From positions 1 through 32,437 of the forward strand of contig JAXGRA010000019.1 in NCBI GenBank assembly GCA_040766135.1: DNA of 32,437 nt, in the 5' to 3' direction. The notes under the pieces were generated by a model. The model was not told where the DNA came from. It was given only the letters and a program-made list of their open reading frames with translations, and searched no databases. Below are positions 15,765 to 23,349 of this stretch, piece after piece (within the stretch, counting starts at the first letter, position 1; each line of letters starts with the position of its first letter). The translations under genes and the position numbers were made by a program. The DNA comes from JAGVSV01 sp040766135. GTDB lineage: Bacteria > Bacillota > Clostridia > Christensenellales > Aristaeellaceae.

Positions 15765-16286
15765 CTACGGCTTGCGGATGGTGCCGCGCTGCTGGTGCAG
15801 CTCAAACAGCAGCGGGATAAAATGCCATTGGTAGGGGATGAATTGACCCTGGCGCAGCAGCAGCTCAATGTCCTGCTGCGTGGCCCAGCGTACGGCCTGC
15901 ACTTCTTCGGCTTGCAGCGTGAGCGCGTTGATATCCACGTCCATGGTCACAAAAAAGTAATCGTCATAGCCCCAGTCAAACGGCACCGACAGGTGCGGCC
16001 GCTCGTTGCCCAAATCGATACGCAGCCCGATCTCCTCCTGCGCCTCGCGCTGCGCGGCCTGGCGGCTGTCTTCACCGGCCTGGGCGCTGCCGCCCACGCG
16101 GACATCCCACAGTTCCGACCACAGTGATTTGCTGCGCTGCCGCTGCTGGATCAGCATGCGGTTGCGGCTGTCAAAGATGCACACATGTACCACCAGGTGG
16201 TATTCGCCGGGCAGAAACCGCTTGCCGCGCGTGGCGATACGCCCGGTAGGCATCCTGTTGTGGTCATAGATGTCCCATTGCTCCAC
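15765..16286 (-). CDS. NUDIX hydrolase
   Basis: Cleaves nucleoside diphosphates linked to another moiety; the substrate is unknown. The start is GTG at 16286, 7 bases after AAGGAGGG, giving VEQWDIYDHNRMPTG, the normal beginning of this group (isopentenyl-diphosphate isomerase-like/YfcD-like NUDIX). The perfect Nudix box GX5EX7REXXEEXGL lies at residues 66-88. The protein has 173 residues. Longer in-frame starts upstream are rejected because the promoter lies within that stretch. It is monocistronic, with its own promoter and terminator. Confidence 0.9.
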   Translation of the reverse strand: MEQWDIYDHNRMPTGRIATRGKRFLPGEYHLVVHVCIFDSRNRMLIQQRQRSKSLWSELWDVRVGGSAQAGEDSRQAAQREAQEEIGLRIDLGNERPHLSVPFDWGYDDYFFVTMDVDINALTLQAEEVQAVRWATQQDIELLLRQGQFIPYQWHFIPLLFELHQQRGTIRKP

Positions 16287-16335
16287 CAGGCTCCCTCCTT
16301 TTGCTGCACGGCCATTGGATGTATCTTCGGCCAGC

Positions 16336-16364
16336 ATTGTATCAAGCGCACCTTTCCCGGTCAA
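16336..16364 (-). promoter_or_regulatory. Promoter of the NUDIX gene
   Basis: Minus-strand TTGACC (16359-16364), 17-base spacer, TACAAT (16336-16341), with TGA directly before the -10 as an extended element. The leader before GTG 16286 is about 45 bases. Confidence 0.7.
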
Positions 16365-16415
16365 TTGGCAAAGGAATAAACGAAAAACAGGGGGATTCCG
16401 TAGTTTGGCAGTTTG

Positions 16416-16424
16416 TGATATACT
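16416..16424 (+). promoter_or_regulatory. Extended -10 promoter of the bL25 gene
   Basis: TG-A-TATACT at 16416-16424 forms an extended -10. The -35 (TTCCGT at 16396-16401, 17-base spacer) is weak. The leader of about 55 bases is GC-rich with overlapping short GGCGG/CCGCC repeats and could fold. Confidence 0.5.
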
Positions 16425-16487
16425 ATTTACCGCATTACAGCGTTCACCGGGCGGCTTCGGCGGCCCGCCGAAATCGCAGGAGAGAGG

Positions 16488-17129
16488 ATGAACCCAATGA
16501 AGACCACTACCATCAATGTAACCCCCAGAGGCAACCTGACCAAGGGCCAGATGAAGGATATGCGCAAGGATGGTTTGCTGCCGGCCAATATCTCCATCCG
16601 TGGCCAGGATGCCGTGAGCATTAGCATCCGCCGGGATGAGCTGCAAAAGTTTATCCAGCGCCATGGCACCACCAGCGTGGTGCAGTTGGCTGTGGAGGGC
16701 GAAAAATCCTACACCGCCATGGTGCGTGAGATTCAGTCAGCGCCGCTTACGCGGGAATGGCTGCATGTCACCTTCCAGTATGTTTCCATGTCTGAGGAGA
16801 CCACGGCCAGCGTGCCGATCCAGCTCAATGGCCGCGACACCGTTGCCCATAAGGGCTTTGAAAGCAACGTGCAGTTGGACGCGCTGGAAGTGCGCGGCCT
16901 GCCGGGCGACCTGCCGCAAGCCATCGAAGTGGATGTATCCGAAATGGAAGCGGGCGACACCCTGTTTGTGCGCGATTTGCAGCTGCCAGCGGGTATCACC
17001 GCGCTGACCGAGGAAGACCGCCTGGTGTTCTCGGTATCGCATCCGCGTGTTGCTGAAGAGGAAGAGGTTGCCGCTGAGGAGACTGGCGACGAGGCCGATG
17101 CAGCCCCCCAGGAAGATACCGAAGAGTAA
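16488..17129 (+). CDS. rplY: Ribosomal protein bL25, long Ctc/TL5 form
   Basis: Binds 5S rRNA in the 50S subunit. At 213 residues it is the long form (CTC/TL5): an N-terminal 5S-binding domain (about 1-92, with LTKGQMKDMRKDGLLPANI) and a C-terminal beta domain (about 93-185, with VRGLPGDLPQAIEVDVSEME). A strongly acidic tail (EEEEVAAEE to EDTEE) ends the protein. AGGAGAGAGG precedes ATG 16488; the ATG at 16497 is an alternative start. It has its own promoter and an ideal terminator, so it is a single-gene unit. Confidence 0.93.
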   Translation: MNPMKTTTINVTPRGNLTKGQMKDMRKDGLLPANISIRGQDAVSISIRRDELQKFIQRHGTTSVVQLAVEGEKSYTAMVREIQSAPLTREWLHVTFQYVSMSEETTASVPIQLNGRDTVAHKGFESNVQLDALEVRGLPGDLPQAIEVDVSEMEAGDTLFVRDLQLPAGITALTEEDRLVFSVSHPRVAEEEEVAAEETGDEADAAPQEDTEE

Positions 17130-17149
17130 TTCCTTTTTGTTCATATCCC

Positions 17150-17174
17150 AACGCCGCCCGATGGCGGCGTTTTT
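17150..17174 (+). terminator. Intrinsic terminator of the bL25 gene
   Basis: A perfect 9-bp stem, AACGCCGCC with GGCGGCGTT, has a CGAT loop and is followed by a T-run, 20 bases after the stop codon. Confidence 0.88.
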
Positions 17175-17190
17175 GATGCGCAAGGATGGC

Positions 17191-17219
17191 TTGACAGCCT
17201 TAGCAGCCCTGCACATACT
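17191..17219 (+). promoter_or_regulatory. Promoter of the MATE transporter gene
   Basis: A consensus -35 TTGACA (17191-17196), 17-base spacer and CATACT (17214-17219). It lies between the bL25 terminator and the MATE ribosome site. Confidence 0.65.
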
Positions 17220-17252
17220 GTCACAAGCCATATGAGGGGAGGAGCACGATGC

Positions 17253-18629
17253 ATGCGTCCACACCATGAAGACCTGACCCAAGGCGGCATTTTCCGAAAA
17301 ATCCTGCTGGTTGCCATGCCCATCATGGGCACGCAGCTGCTGCAGATGACCTATAACCTCACCGATATGTTCTGGCTGGGGCGCATGGAGGATTCGGTCG
17401 GGGCCGTGGCGGCCAGCGGCCTGGCGGGCATGTTTTTATGGCTGAGCGCCGCACTGATGATGTTCGGACGCATAGGTGCCGAGATAGGTGTATCCCAAAA
17501 ATTGGGCGGCGGCGACCGTGCCGAGGCGCAAGGCTTTGCACAGGAGGCCGCGCGTATCGGGCTGCTGCTGGGCGCGCTGTATGGGCTGGCGCTTATTTGT
17601 TTTGCAGGCCCGCTGGTGTCGCTTTTACAGGTGAGTGAGCAAGATGTTTTTCAAGGCGCGTGCAGCTACCTGCGCATCGCGGGGCTGGGCATCCCGCTGA
17701 CCTATGTATCGGCCTCCATCACCGGCGGCTTCAATGGCGCGGGCAACTCGCACCTTGGCTTCTGGGCCAATGCAGCAGGGCTGATTATCAACATGATCTT
17801 GGATCCGCTGATGATATTGGGCTTGGGATGGGGCATACGCGGCGCCGCCATTGCTACCATCATTGCACAGGGCGTTGTGTGTACCATTCTGGTAATTTTT
17901 GCCAAGCGCCATCCGCGCAGGCCGTTTGAGTCCTTCCATTTATTGGGCAGGCTGACCAAGGCGCGCGTAAAAACCATCCTGACATGGAGCCTGCCGGTAT
18001 CGCTGGAAAGCGCGGCGTTTACCATGCTGGCCATGGTGGTGACAAGCATGGTGTCCTCAAGCTATGGCGCCTATGCCGTGGCGGTGCAGCGCGTGGGCAG
18101 CCAGATCGAATCGCTGTCCTGGCTGGTGGGCGGCGGGTTTGCATCGGCGGTGTCGGCCTTTGTGGGGCAGAACTTCGGCGCGCGCAAGTGGGCGCGCATC
18201 CGGCGCGGCTATCGCATTTCGTTGGCGACCTTGCTGGCATGGGAGGTGTTCGCCATGCTGGTGATGATATTGGGCGGGCGCTTTTTGTTCTCGCTGTTTT
18301 TAAGCGAACCGCCGGAGCTGGTGCAAATGGGGAAGGAATACTTGTTTATCCTGGCGCTATGCCAACCCTTTATGGCGCTGGAGGGCGTCTGCGGCGGCAC
18401 CTTCCGCGGCATGGGCAAGACGCTGCCGCCCAGCATCAGCAGCATATCGGTCAACCTGATCCGCCCGCTGCTGTGCTGGACGCTGGCGCAATGGATAGGG
18501 TTGAATGGCTTCTGGCTGGGCATCACGCTGTCGGCCGCGCTGCGCGGGACGACGATGTTCGTGTGGTATACGCTGTATCAGCGCAAGCTGCCGCACGGGG
18601 ACGAGCCGCAGACGGCCGCGGCGACATGA
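17253..18629 (+). CDS. MATE family efflux transporter
   Basis: Twelve-helix multidrug/toxin extrusion antiporter of 458 residues, using Na+ or H+ to export organic cations or similar compounds; the substrate is unknown. The N-terminal LTQGGIFRKILLVAMPIMGTQ and the repeat-like second half starting near LTWSLPVSLESAAF show the two 6-helix bundles. The GNSHLGFWANAAGLIINMIL and GGFASAVSAFVGQNFGA stretches are typical. ATG 17253 lies 8 bases after GGGGAGGAG (17236-17244); an earlier in-frame ATG at 17232 lies before that site. Confidence 0.92.
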   Translation: MRPHHEDLTQGGIFRKILLVAMPIMGTQLLQMTYNLTDMFWLGRMEDSVGAVAASGLAGMFLWLSAALMMFGRIGAEIGVSQKLGGGDRAEAQGFAQEAARIGLLLGALYGLALICFAGPLVSLLQVSEQDVFQGACSYLRIAGLGIPLTYVSASITGGFNGAGNSHLGFWANAAGLIINMILDPLMILGLGWGIRGAAIATIIAQGVVCTILVIFAKRHPRRPFESFHLLGRLTKARVKTILTWSLPVSLESAAFTMLAMVVTSMVSSSYGAYAVAVQRVGSQIESLSWLVGGGFASAVSAFVGQNFGARKWARIRRGYRISLATLLAWEVFAMLVMILGGRFLFSLFLSEPPELVQMGKEYLFILALCQPFMALEGVCGGTFRGMGKTLPPSISSISVNLIRPLLCWTLAQWIGLNGFWLGITLSAALRGTTMFVWYTLYQRKLPHGDEPQTAAAT

Positions 18630-18644
18630 CTTGCTCGCGCCGCC

Positions 18645-18673
18645 TTGCACGCGCTGCGGGCACCTGCTATAAT
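18645..18673 (+). promoter_or_regulatory. Strong promoter of yajC
   Basis: TTGCAC (18645-18650), 17-base spacer, TATAAT (18668-18673), with TGC in front of the -10 as an extended element. It starts 15 bases after the MATE stop, so no terminator separates them. Confidence 0.75.
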
Positions 18674-18715
18674 GCTTCTGATAAATCCGGCGCAAAGCCG
18701 AGAGGGTAGGTAATT

Positions 18716-19120
18716 ATGTTCAATTGGCTTCTTCGTTTGTCCACGGCTCTGGCCGAAGCACCCGCTGCCGCTGACGCTGCGGCAGATGCCGCAACGGATC
18801 CCGCGCTGCAGGAACCCAATTCCATCGCCATGCTGCTGACCACCATGCTGCCCATGGTGCTGATTGTGGCGGTATTCTATTTTATGATGATCCGTCCGCA
18901 GCGCAAAAAGGATAAAAAAGTCAAGGAAATGCTCAACAACCTGAAAGCCGGCGACCGCATCTGCACCATCGGGGGCATCTACGGCACCATCCAGGGCTTC
19001 CGGGATGACAACGTTGTGCTCAGCGTGGGCGAAGAGGACATGCCCATGGTCATCGCCCGTTGGGCCGTGCGCAATGTAGAGGCCGTCACCATCGAAAACG
19101 ATGGCGAAGTGCTGGCCTGA
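18716..19120 (+). CDS. yajC: Preprotein translocase subunit YajC
   Basis: Accessory subunit of the SecDF-YajC complex at the inner membrane. Of 134 residues, about 38-60 form the single membrane helix (LLTTMLPMVLIVAVFYFMMI). The invariant RPQRKKDKK follows, then the small cytoplasmic domain (LKAGDRICTIGGIYGTI). The N-terminus is about 30 residues longer than usual and alanine-rich (EAPAAADAAADAATD), after a short hydrophobic start. No secD or secF is next to it. It is expressed from its own promoter and ended by a hairpin. Confidence 0.92.
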   Translation: MFNWLLRLSTALAEAPAAADAAADAATDPALQEPNSIAMLLTTMLPMVLIVAVFYFMMIRPQRKKDKKVKEMLNNLKAGDRICTIGGIYGTIQGFRDDNVVLSVGEEDMPMVIARWAVRNVEAVTIENDGEVLA

Positions 19121-19137
19121 TTTTTTCCTGTACACAC

Positions 19138-19169
19138 AGCGCCGCAGGTGTTGACCGCGGCGCTTTCTT
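19138..19169 (+). terminator. Intrinsic terminator after yajC
   Basis: An 8-bp stem, AGCGCCGC with GCGGCGCT, has an 11-base loop and a T-rich tail (TTTCTT). It ends about 25 bases before the next gene, which shows no clear promoter, so partial read-through is likely. Confidence 0.7.
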
Positions 19170-19193
19170 ATTCCGCTTGATAAGGAGGTCGTT

Positions 19194-20507
19194 ATGCGTA
19201 CCCATGGCCGCGCGGCGCAGTCCCTGCGCCCTGTTACCATCCAGCCCGATTTTGTAGGCACTGCCGCAGGCAGCTGCCTGATTGCCTTTGGCGGCACCGG
19301 TGTCATCTGTACCGCCTCGGTGGAGGAGAGCGTGCCGCCCTTTTTGCAGGGCCGCAACTCGGGCTGGCTGACGGCGGAGTATGCCATGCTGCCTGCCTCT
19401 ACCGGCCGACGCAAGCAGCGCGACGGCATCAAGCGCGACAGCCGGGGCGTGGAAATCAGCCGCCTGATCGGCCGCTCGCTGCGGCAGGCGGTGGACTTGA
19501 CGCGCCTGGGCGCGCGTACGATCACCATTGATTGCGATGTGCTGGAGGCCGATGGCGGCACGCGCACAGCGTCCATTACGGGCGGCTTTGTGGCGCTGTG
19601 TCTGGCGGTTCACCGCCTGATAGACGAGGGAAAGCTGAAAGAATCGCCGGTGGCCCGGCAGGTGGCGGCCGTCAGCGCGGGCATCGTGGATAACCAGGCC
19701 GTGCTGGACTTGGACTATCCCGAGGACAGCACGGCGCAGGCCGATGTCAACGTGGTGATGAACGATGCCTTTGATTTGATTGAACTGCAAGGCACCGGCG
19801 AGGGGCGCGCCTTTACGCGCGGGGAGCTGGATAACCTGCTGCAACTGGCCCAGCAGGGCATAGAAGAATTGATGCGCCTGCAGCGCGAGGCGCTGGGCGA
19901 CAAACAGTATGTCATTGCACAGCCGCAAACGCTGGTGGTGGCCAGCAACAACGCGCACAAGGTGATGGAATTAAAAACCATGTTAGGCGACCGGTATCGC
20001 GTGGTCAGCATGCGCGAGGCCGGGGTGGACATGGATGTGGACGAAACCGGCGATACGTTTGAAGCAAACGCCATCCTCAAGGCCGAGGCCGTGCGCAATG
20101 CCACGGGCTATCTGTCGCTGGCGGATGACAGCGGGTTGGAAGTGCCGGCGCTTCACGGCGCGCCCGGCGTGCACAGCGCGCGCTATGCGGGTGAGCATGG
20201 CGACGATGCGGCTAACAACCGGCTGCTGATTGGCAACCTGAAAAACGTGCCCCAGCCCTGGCAGGCACAGTTTGTCAGCGTGCTGGCGCTGGCCAGCCCT
20301 TTTGCGCCTACGCGTACCTTTGAGGGCATCTGTCCGGGTACCATCGTGGCTGATGCGCGCGGCGAGAGCGGGTTTGGCTATGATCCGCACTTTTTGTATG
20401 AAACCGGCCTGACCTTTGCGCAGATGACCGCCCAGCAAAAAAATGCCGTCAGCCACCGTGCACGGGCGATGGAGAAACTGAAGGAGGCGCTGGCATGCGC
20501 GCGCTGA
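19194..20507 (+). CDS. rph-rdgB: RNase PH - RdgB fusion (tRNA 3' exonuclease plus XTP/dITP pyrophosphatase)
   Basis: One 437-residue protein with two enzymes. Residues 1-240 are RNase PH, the phosphate-dependent 3'-5' exonuclease that trims tRNA (MRTHGRAAQSLRPVTI, LPASTGRRKQRDG, GGTRTASITGG). Residues about 244-437 are RdgB, which removes XTP/dITP/ITP from the nucleotide pool (TLVVASNNAHKVMEL, LADDSGLEVPAL, GFGYDPHF, SHRARAMEKL). The linker is short, around DKQYVIAQPQ. AAGGAGG precedes ATG 19194. In many Firmicutes rph and rdgB are adjacent genes, and fused versions are known. The 3' end overlaps the next gene by 13 bases. Confidence 0.94.
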   Translation: MRTHGRAAQSLRPVTIQPDFVGTAAGSCLIAFGGTGVICTASVEESVPPFLQGRNSGWLTAEYAMLPASTGRRKQRDGIKRDSRGVEISRLIGRSLRQAVDLTRLGARTITIDCDVLEADGGTRTASITGGFVALCLAVHRLIDEGKLKESPVARQVAAVSAGIVDNQAVLDLDYPEDSTAQADVNVVMNDAFDLIELQGTGEGRAFTRGELDNLLQLAQQGIEELMRLQREALGDKQYVIAQPQTLVVASNNAHKVMELKTMLGDRYRVVSMREAGVDMDVDETGDTFEANAILKAEAVRNATGYLSLADDSGLEVPALHGAPGVHSARYAGEHGDDAANNRLLIGNLKNVPQPWQAQFVSVLALASPFAPTRTFEGICPGTIVADARGESGFGYDPHFLYETGLTFAQMTAQQKNAVSHRARAMEKLKEALACAR

Positions 20508-20989
20508 TATTGAGCGATTCACACGGGCGATCCGATCTGGTGGTACGCGCCTATGAGGAGGCCTGCGCCCAGGGCGGGGCGGATGCAGTGCTGTTTGCAG
20601 GCGATGGCTGGGATGATTTGATGCCGCTGGTGGAGCGCAAAATCCCGGTGTACGCCGTGCGGGGCAATTCAGAAAACCTGGTGGGCGGCCCACCGTACAT
20701 GCGCGTGGAAACGTTGGAGCAGGCGCGCGTGATGATTACGCATGGGCACCGCTCGGATGTGCGGCATACGCTGGATGAGCTGGTCAAAAGCGCCAGGGAT
20801 ATGAGCGCCATCGTGGCGGTGTATGGTCATACACATGCACAACACGCGAAGTGGCACCGCGGCGTACTGACGGTCAACCCCGGCGCGCTGCGTGACGGGC
20901 GTTATGCCGTGTTGCAGGTGCAAACCGGGCACATAGAGGCGGAACTGAAGCAGATAAAGAATATATCCGCAGGAGAGGGCAGGTCATGA
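20495..20989 (+). CDS. YfcE/MJ0936-type metallophosphoesterase
   Basis: Small (164-residue) calcineurin-like phosphodiesterase with two-metal site motifs in order: DSH (D8, H10), GDGWDD near 37, the GN motif as RGNSE near 58, ITHGH and GHTH. This family follows rdgB in many Firmicutes. ATG 20495 lies inside the rdgB end, with GGAGG immediately upstream. The physiological substrate is unknown; cyclic phosphodiesters are typical in vitro. Confidence 0.9.
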   Translation: MRALILSDSHGRSDLVVRAYEEACAQGGADAVLFAGDGWDDLMPLVERKIPVYAVRGNSENLVGGPPYMRVETLEQARVMITHGHRSDVRHTLDELVKSARDMSAIVAVYGHTHAQHAKWHRGVLTVNPGALRDGRYAVLQVQTGHIEAELKQIKNISAGEGRS

Positions 20990-21894
20990 GTATAACGCCG
21001 GTGCTAAACCAGATATTGATGCTGATGCTGATTATGTTGATCGGCCTATTGCTGCGAAAAAGAGATATATTGGGCGACCAGGGCATGAAGGCGATTAACA
21101 CGATCGTGCTGTCGGTGGCTTGGCCGGCCATGGTGCTGTCGCTGACGCAGCGCGAGGGCGAGCGCATCGCATCGCAGGACTTTTTATGGATGCTGCTGGT
21201 CAGCGGGCTGGTGTTCTTTGTGGGTTCTCTGGCGGTATTTTTTTTGTACGCCCGCAAGCTGCCGGAGCGCAAGCAGGCAGTGTATGCCGCGCTGTGCGGC
21301 ATGCCCAACACGGGCTTTGTGGGCCTGCCCATTGTGCAGGCCGCTTATGGCGCCCAGGGTGTGCTCTACCTGACGGCGTGCATTGTATCCTTCAACCTGG
21401 TGTGGTGGACGCTGTTTGTGCGCCTGTTTGGCGGGCGTGCAAAGTTATCGCAGTTGCTCAAAAACATTGGTTTGATGGCCAGCGTGGCGGCGGTGCTTTT
21501 GTATGTATACCAAATTAAAATCCCGGAGCCGTTTGTCAGCACGGTGCACCAGCTGGGCGTGCTCAACACGCCGCTGACCATGCTGCTGCTGGGCGCGCGC
21601 CTGCCCGAACTGTGGCCGCCGCAAACGCTCAAGGACCAGCACATGTGGTCATCGCTGGGCGTGCGGCTGATTGGCATGCCGCTGATCGTGTCTGTGCTGC
21701 TGCGCTTGCTGGGGATATCAGGGCTGCCGCTGCAGGTGCTGACGCTGGTCTGCGCGCTGCCCTGCGCCAACAGCGTGCAGCTGTTCGCCGAAAAATACGG
21801 CAAGGACTATGCCCTTGCCTCCAAAGCCATTTCGCTGTCGCTGCTATTGTGTGTGATTACGATTCCGTTGGTGATGCTGGTGACGGGGATTTAA
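20986..21894 (+). CDS. AEC family auxin-efflux-carrier-like transporter
   Basis: Membrane transporter of 302 residues with two five-helix halves. The first half starts VLNQILMLMLIMLIGLLLRK and the second starts near the LGVLNTPLTMLLLGARL stretch; GMPNTGFVGLPIVQ is the characteristic broken helix. AEC proteins in bacteria move organic acids such as malate or lactate; the substrate here is not predictable. It overlaps the YfcE gene by 4 bases (ATGA). Its stop is one base from the stop of convergent trkH. Confidence 0.9.
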   Translation: MSITPVLNQILMLMLIMLIGLLLRKRDILGDQGMKAINTIVLSVAWPAMVLSLTQREGERIASQDFLWMLLVSGLVFFVGSLAVFFLYARKLPERKQAVYAALCGMPNTGFVGLPIVQAAYGAQGVLYLTACIVSFNLVWWTLFVRLFGGRAKLSQLLKNIGLMASVAAVLLYVYQIKIPEPFVSTVHQLGVLNTPLTMLLLGARLPELWPPQTLKDQHMWSSLGVRLIGMPLIVSVLLRLLGISGLPLQVLTLVCALPCANSVQLFAEKYGKDYALASKAISLSLLLCVITIPLVMLVTGI

Positions 21895-21895
21895 C

Positions 21896-23323
21896 TTATC
21901 TGCGCCCACTACGCCATATAGCGGGGTGAAACAGCACGAGGATGGGGAAGAACTCCAGCCGTCCCAGCAGCATCAGAAGGGTTAAAAACAGTTTCACAGC
22001 AGGCGAAAACACGCTAAAGTTGCCCACCGGGCCTACCAGCGACAACCCAGGGCCAATGTTGGACAGGCAGGAGGCTGCGGCCGAAAAGCAGCTTAAAAAA
22101 TCATGCCCGTCCAGCGAGGCCAGCAGCGTGCCCAGCATCAGGAACGAAAAGTATACAAATGCAAAGATGCCCACCTGCCCCAGGGTGTCCTCCGGCACAG
22201 ACTTGCCGTCCAGCTTGACCACCTTGACGCTGCGCGGGTTAATGGTGTGCAGCACTTCGCGCCATGTCATCTTGCCCAGCAGCACCATGCGCACCACCTT
22301 GATGCCCCCAGCCGTGGAACCGGCAGAGGCACCAATGAGCATCAGCATCAGCAGCAGAATACGAGAAAATGCGGGCCACAGGTCAAAGTCCGCCGTGGCA
22401 TAGCCCGTGGTGGACATGATAGATCCTACCTGAAAACTGGAATGGCGCAGCGCGGTAAACACGTTGCCGTATTCGGGCAGTATTTGCAGTGCGATCAGCA
22501 CAATGGCCCCCAGCGCCAGCAGGTAATAGGCTTTCAGCTCATCATTTTTCAGCGCCTTGAGCCCCTCGCCGCGCAGCAGGCGGAAATAGATCAGGAAGTT
22601 GGTGCCAAACAGGAACATAAACACCATGATGATCATTTCAGCCCACGGGTTGTTATAAGCGCCCACGCTTAAATTGCGGCTGCTGAAGCCGCCGGTGCCT
22701 GCCGTGCCCATTGCATGAATCAGCGTATCAAACAGCGGCATGCCGGTCAGCAGCAGCAGAGCAATCAGCACCAGCGTCATAACAAAATAGATGATATACA
22801 AAATGCGCGAGGTATCCGCCATGCGCGGCAACAGCTTGCTGTAAGACGGGCCCGGGCTTTCGGCGCGCGCCAGAAAGCTGTTGCGGCCGCTGACCTTAGG
22901 CATTACGGCCATGGTCAGCACCAGCACGCCCATGCCGCCCACCCAGTGCGTAAACGAGCGCCAGAACAGGATACCGTGGGGCAGGTTTTCCACCTGCGGC
23001 AGGATGGAGGCGCCGGTGGTGGTCAGGCCGCTGACGCACTCAAACAGCGCATCCCAATAGTAGGGCATAGCCCCTGAAAACCAAAACGGCAGTGCGCCAA
23101 ACATGGACAGCATCAGCCAGGCCAGTCCCACCGATGCAAAGCCCTCGCGCGCGTTCATATCCACGCTGGCAGGCTTGGAAAACAGCGCCATGGGCAGGCC
23201 GGCCGCCAGCGCCAGCAGCATGGCATATACAAACGGCAGGGCGTCGCCCTCAGCATAATATAGCGATACCAGCAAAGAAGGTGCCATCAGCGCGGCCAGC
23301 AGCAGCAACAGCTTGCCCAGCAC
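21896..23323 (-). CDS. trkH: Potassium uptake membrane subunit TrkH
   Basis: K+ channel-like translocating subunit that works with TrkA at the membrane. About ten membrane segments are visible, with the four pore loops seen as SGLTTTGAS, MGTAGTGGFS, IMSTTGYATAD and the last loop SCLSNIGPG. The first canonical start, GTG at 23323, gives 475 residues but has no ribosome site. The frame stays open upstream and adds NRPLITQ, which resembles TrkH N-termini. GGGAGGG near 23354-23360 points to a start at about 23347-23353, where only ATA or ATC codons exist. The true N-terminus is therefore uncertain by about ten residues. Confidence 0.92.
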   Translation of the reverse strand: MLGKLLLLLAALMAPSLLVSLYYAEGDALPFVYAMLLALAAGLPMALFSKPASVDMNAREGFASVGLAWLMLSMFGALPFWFSGAMPYYWDALFECVSGLTTTGASILPQVENLPHGILFWRSFTHWVGGMGVLVLTMAVMPKVSGRNSFLARAESPGPSYSKLLPRMADTSRILYIIYFVMTLVLIALLLLTGMPLFDTLIHAMGTAGTGGFSSRNLSVGAYNNPWAEMIIMVFMFLFGTNFLIYFRLLRGEGLKALKNDELKAYYLLALGAIVLIALQILPEYGNVFTALRHSSFQVGSIMSTTGYATADFDLWPAFSRILLLMLMLIGASAGSTAGGIKVVRMVLLGKMTWREVLHTINPRSVKVVKLDGKSVPEDTLGQVGIFAFVYFSFLMLGTLLASLDGHDFLSCFSAAASCLSNIGPGLSLVGPVGNFSVFSPAVKLFLTLLMLLGRLEFFPILVLFHPAIWRSGRR

Positions 23324-23349
23324 CTGGGTGATTAACGGACGGTTGATAC

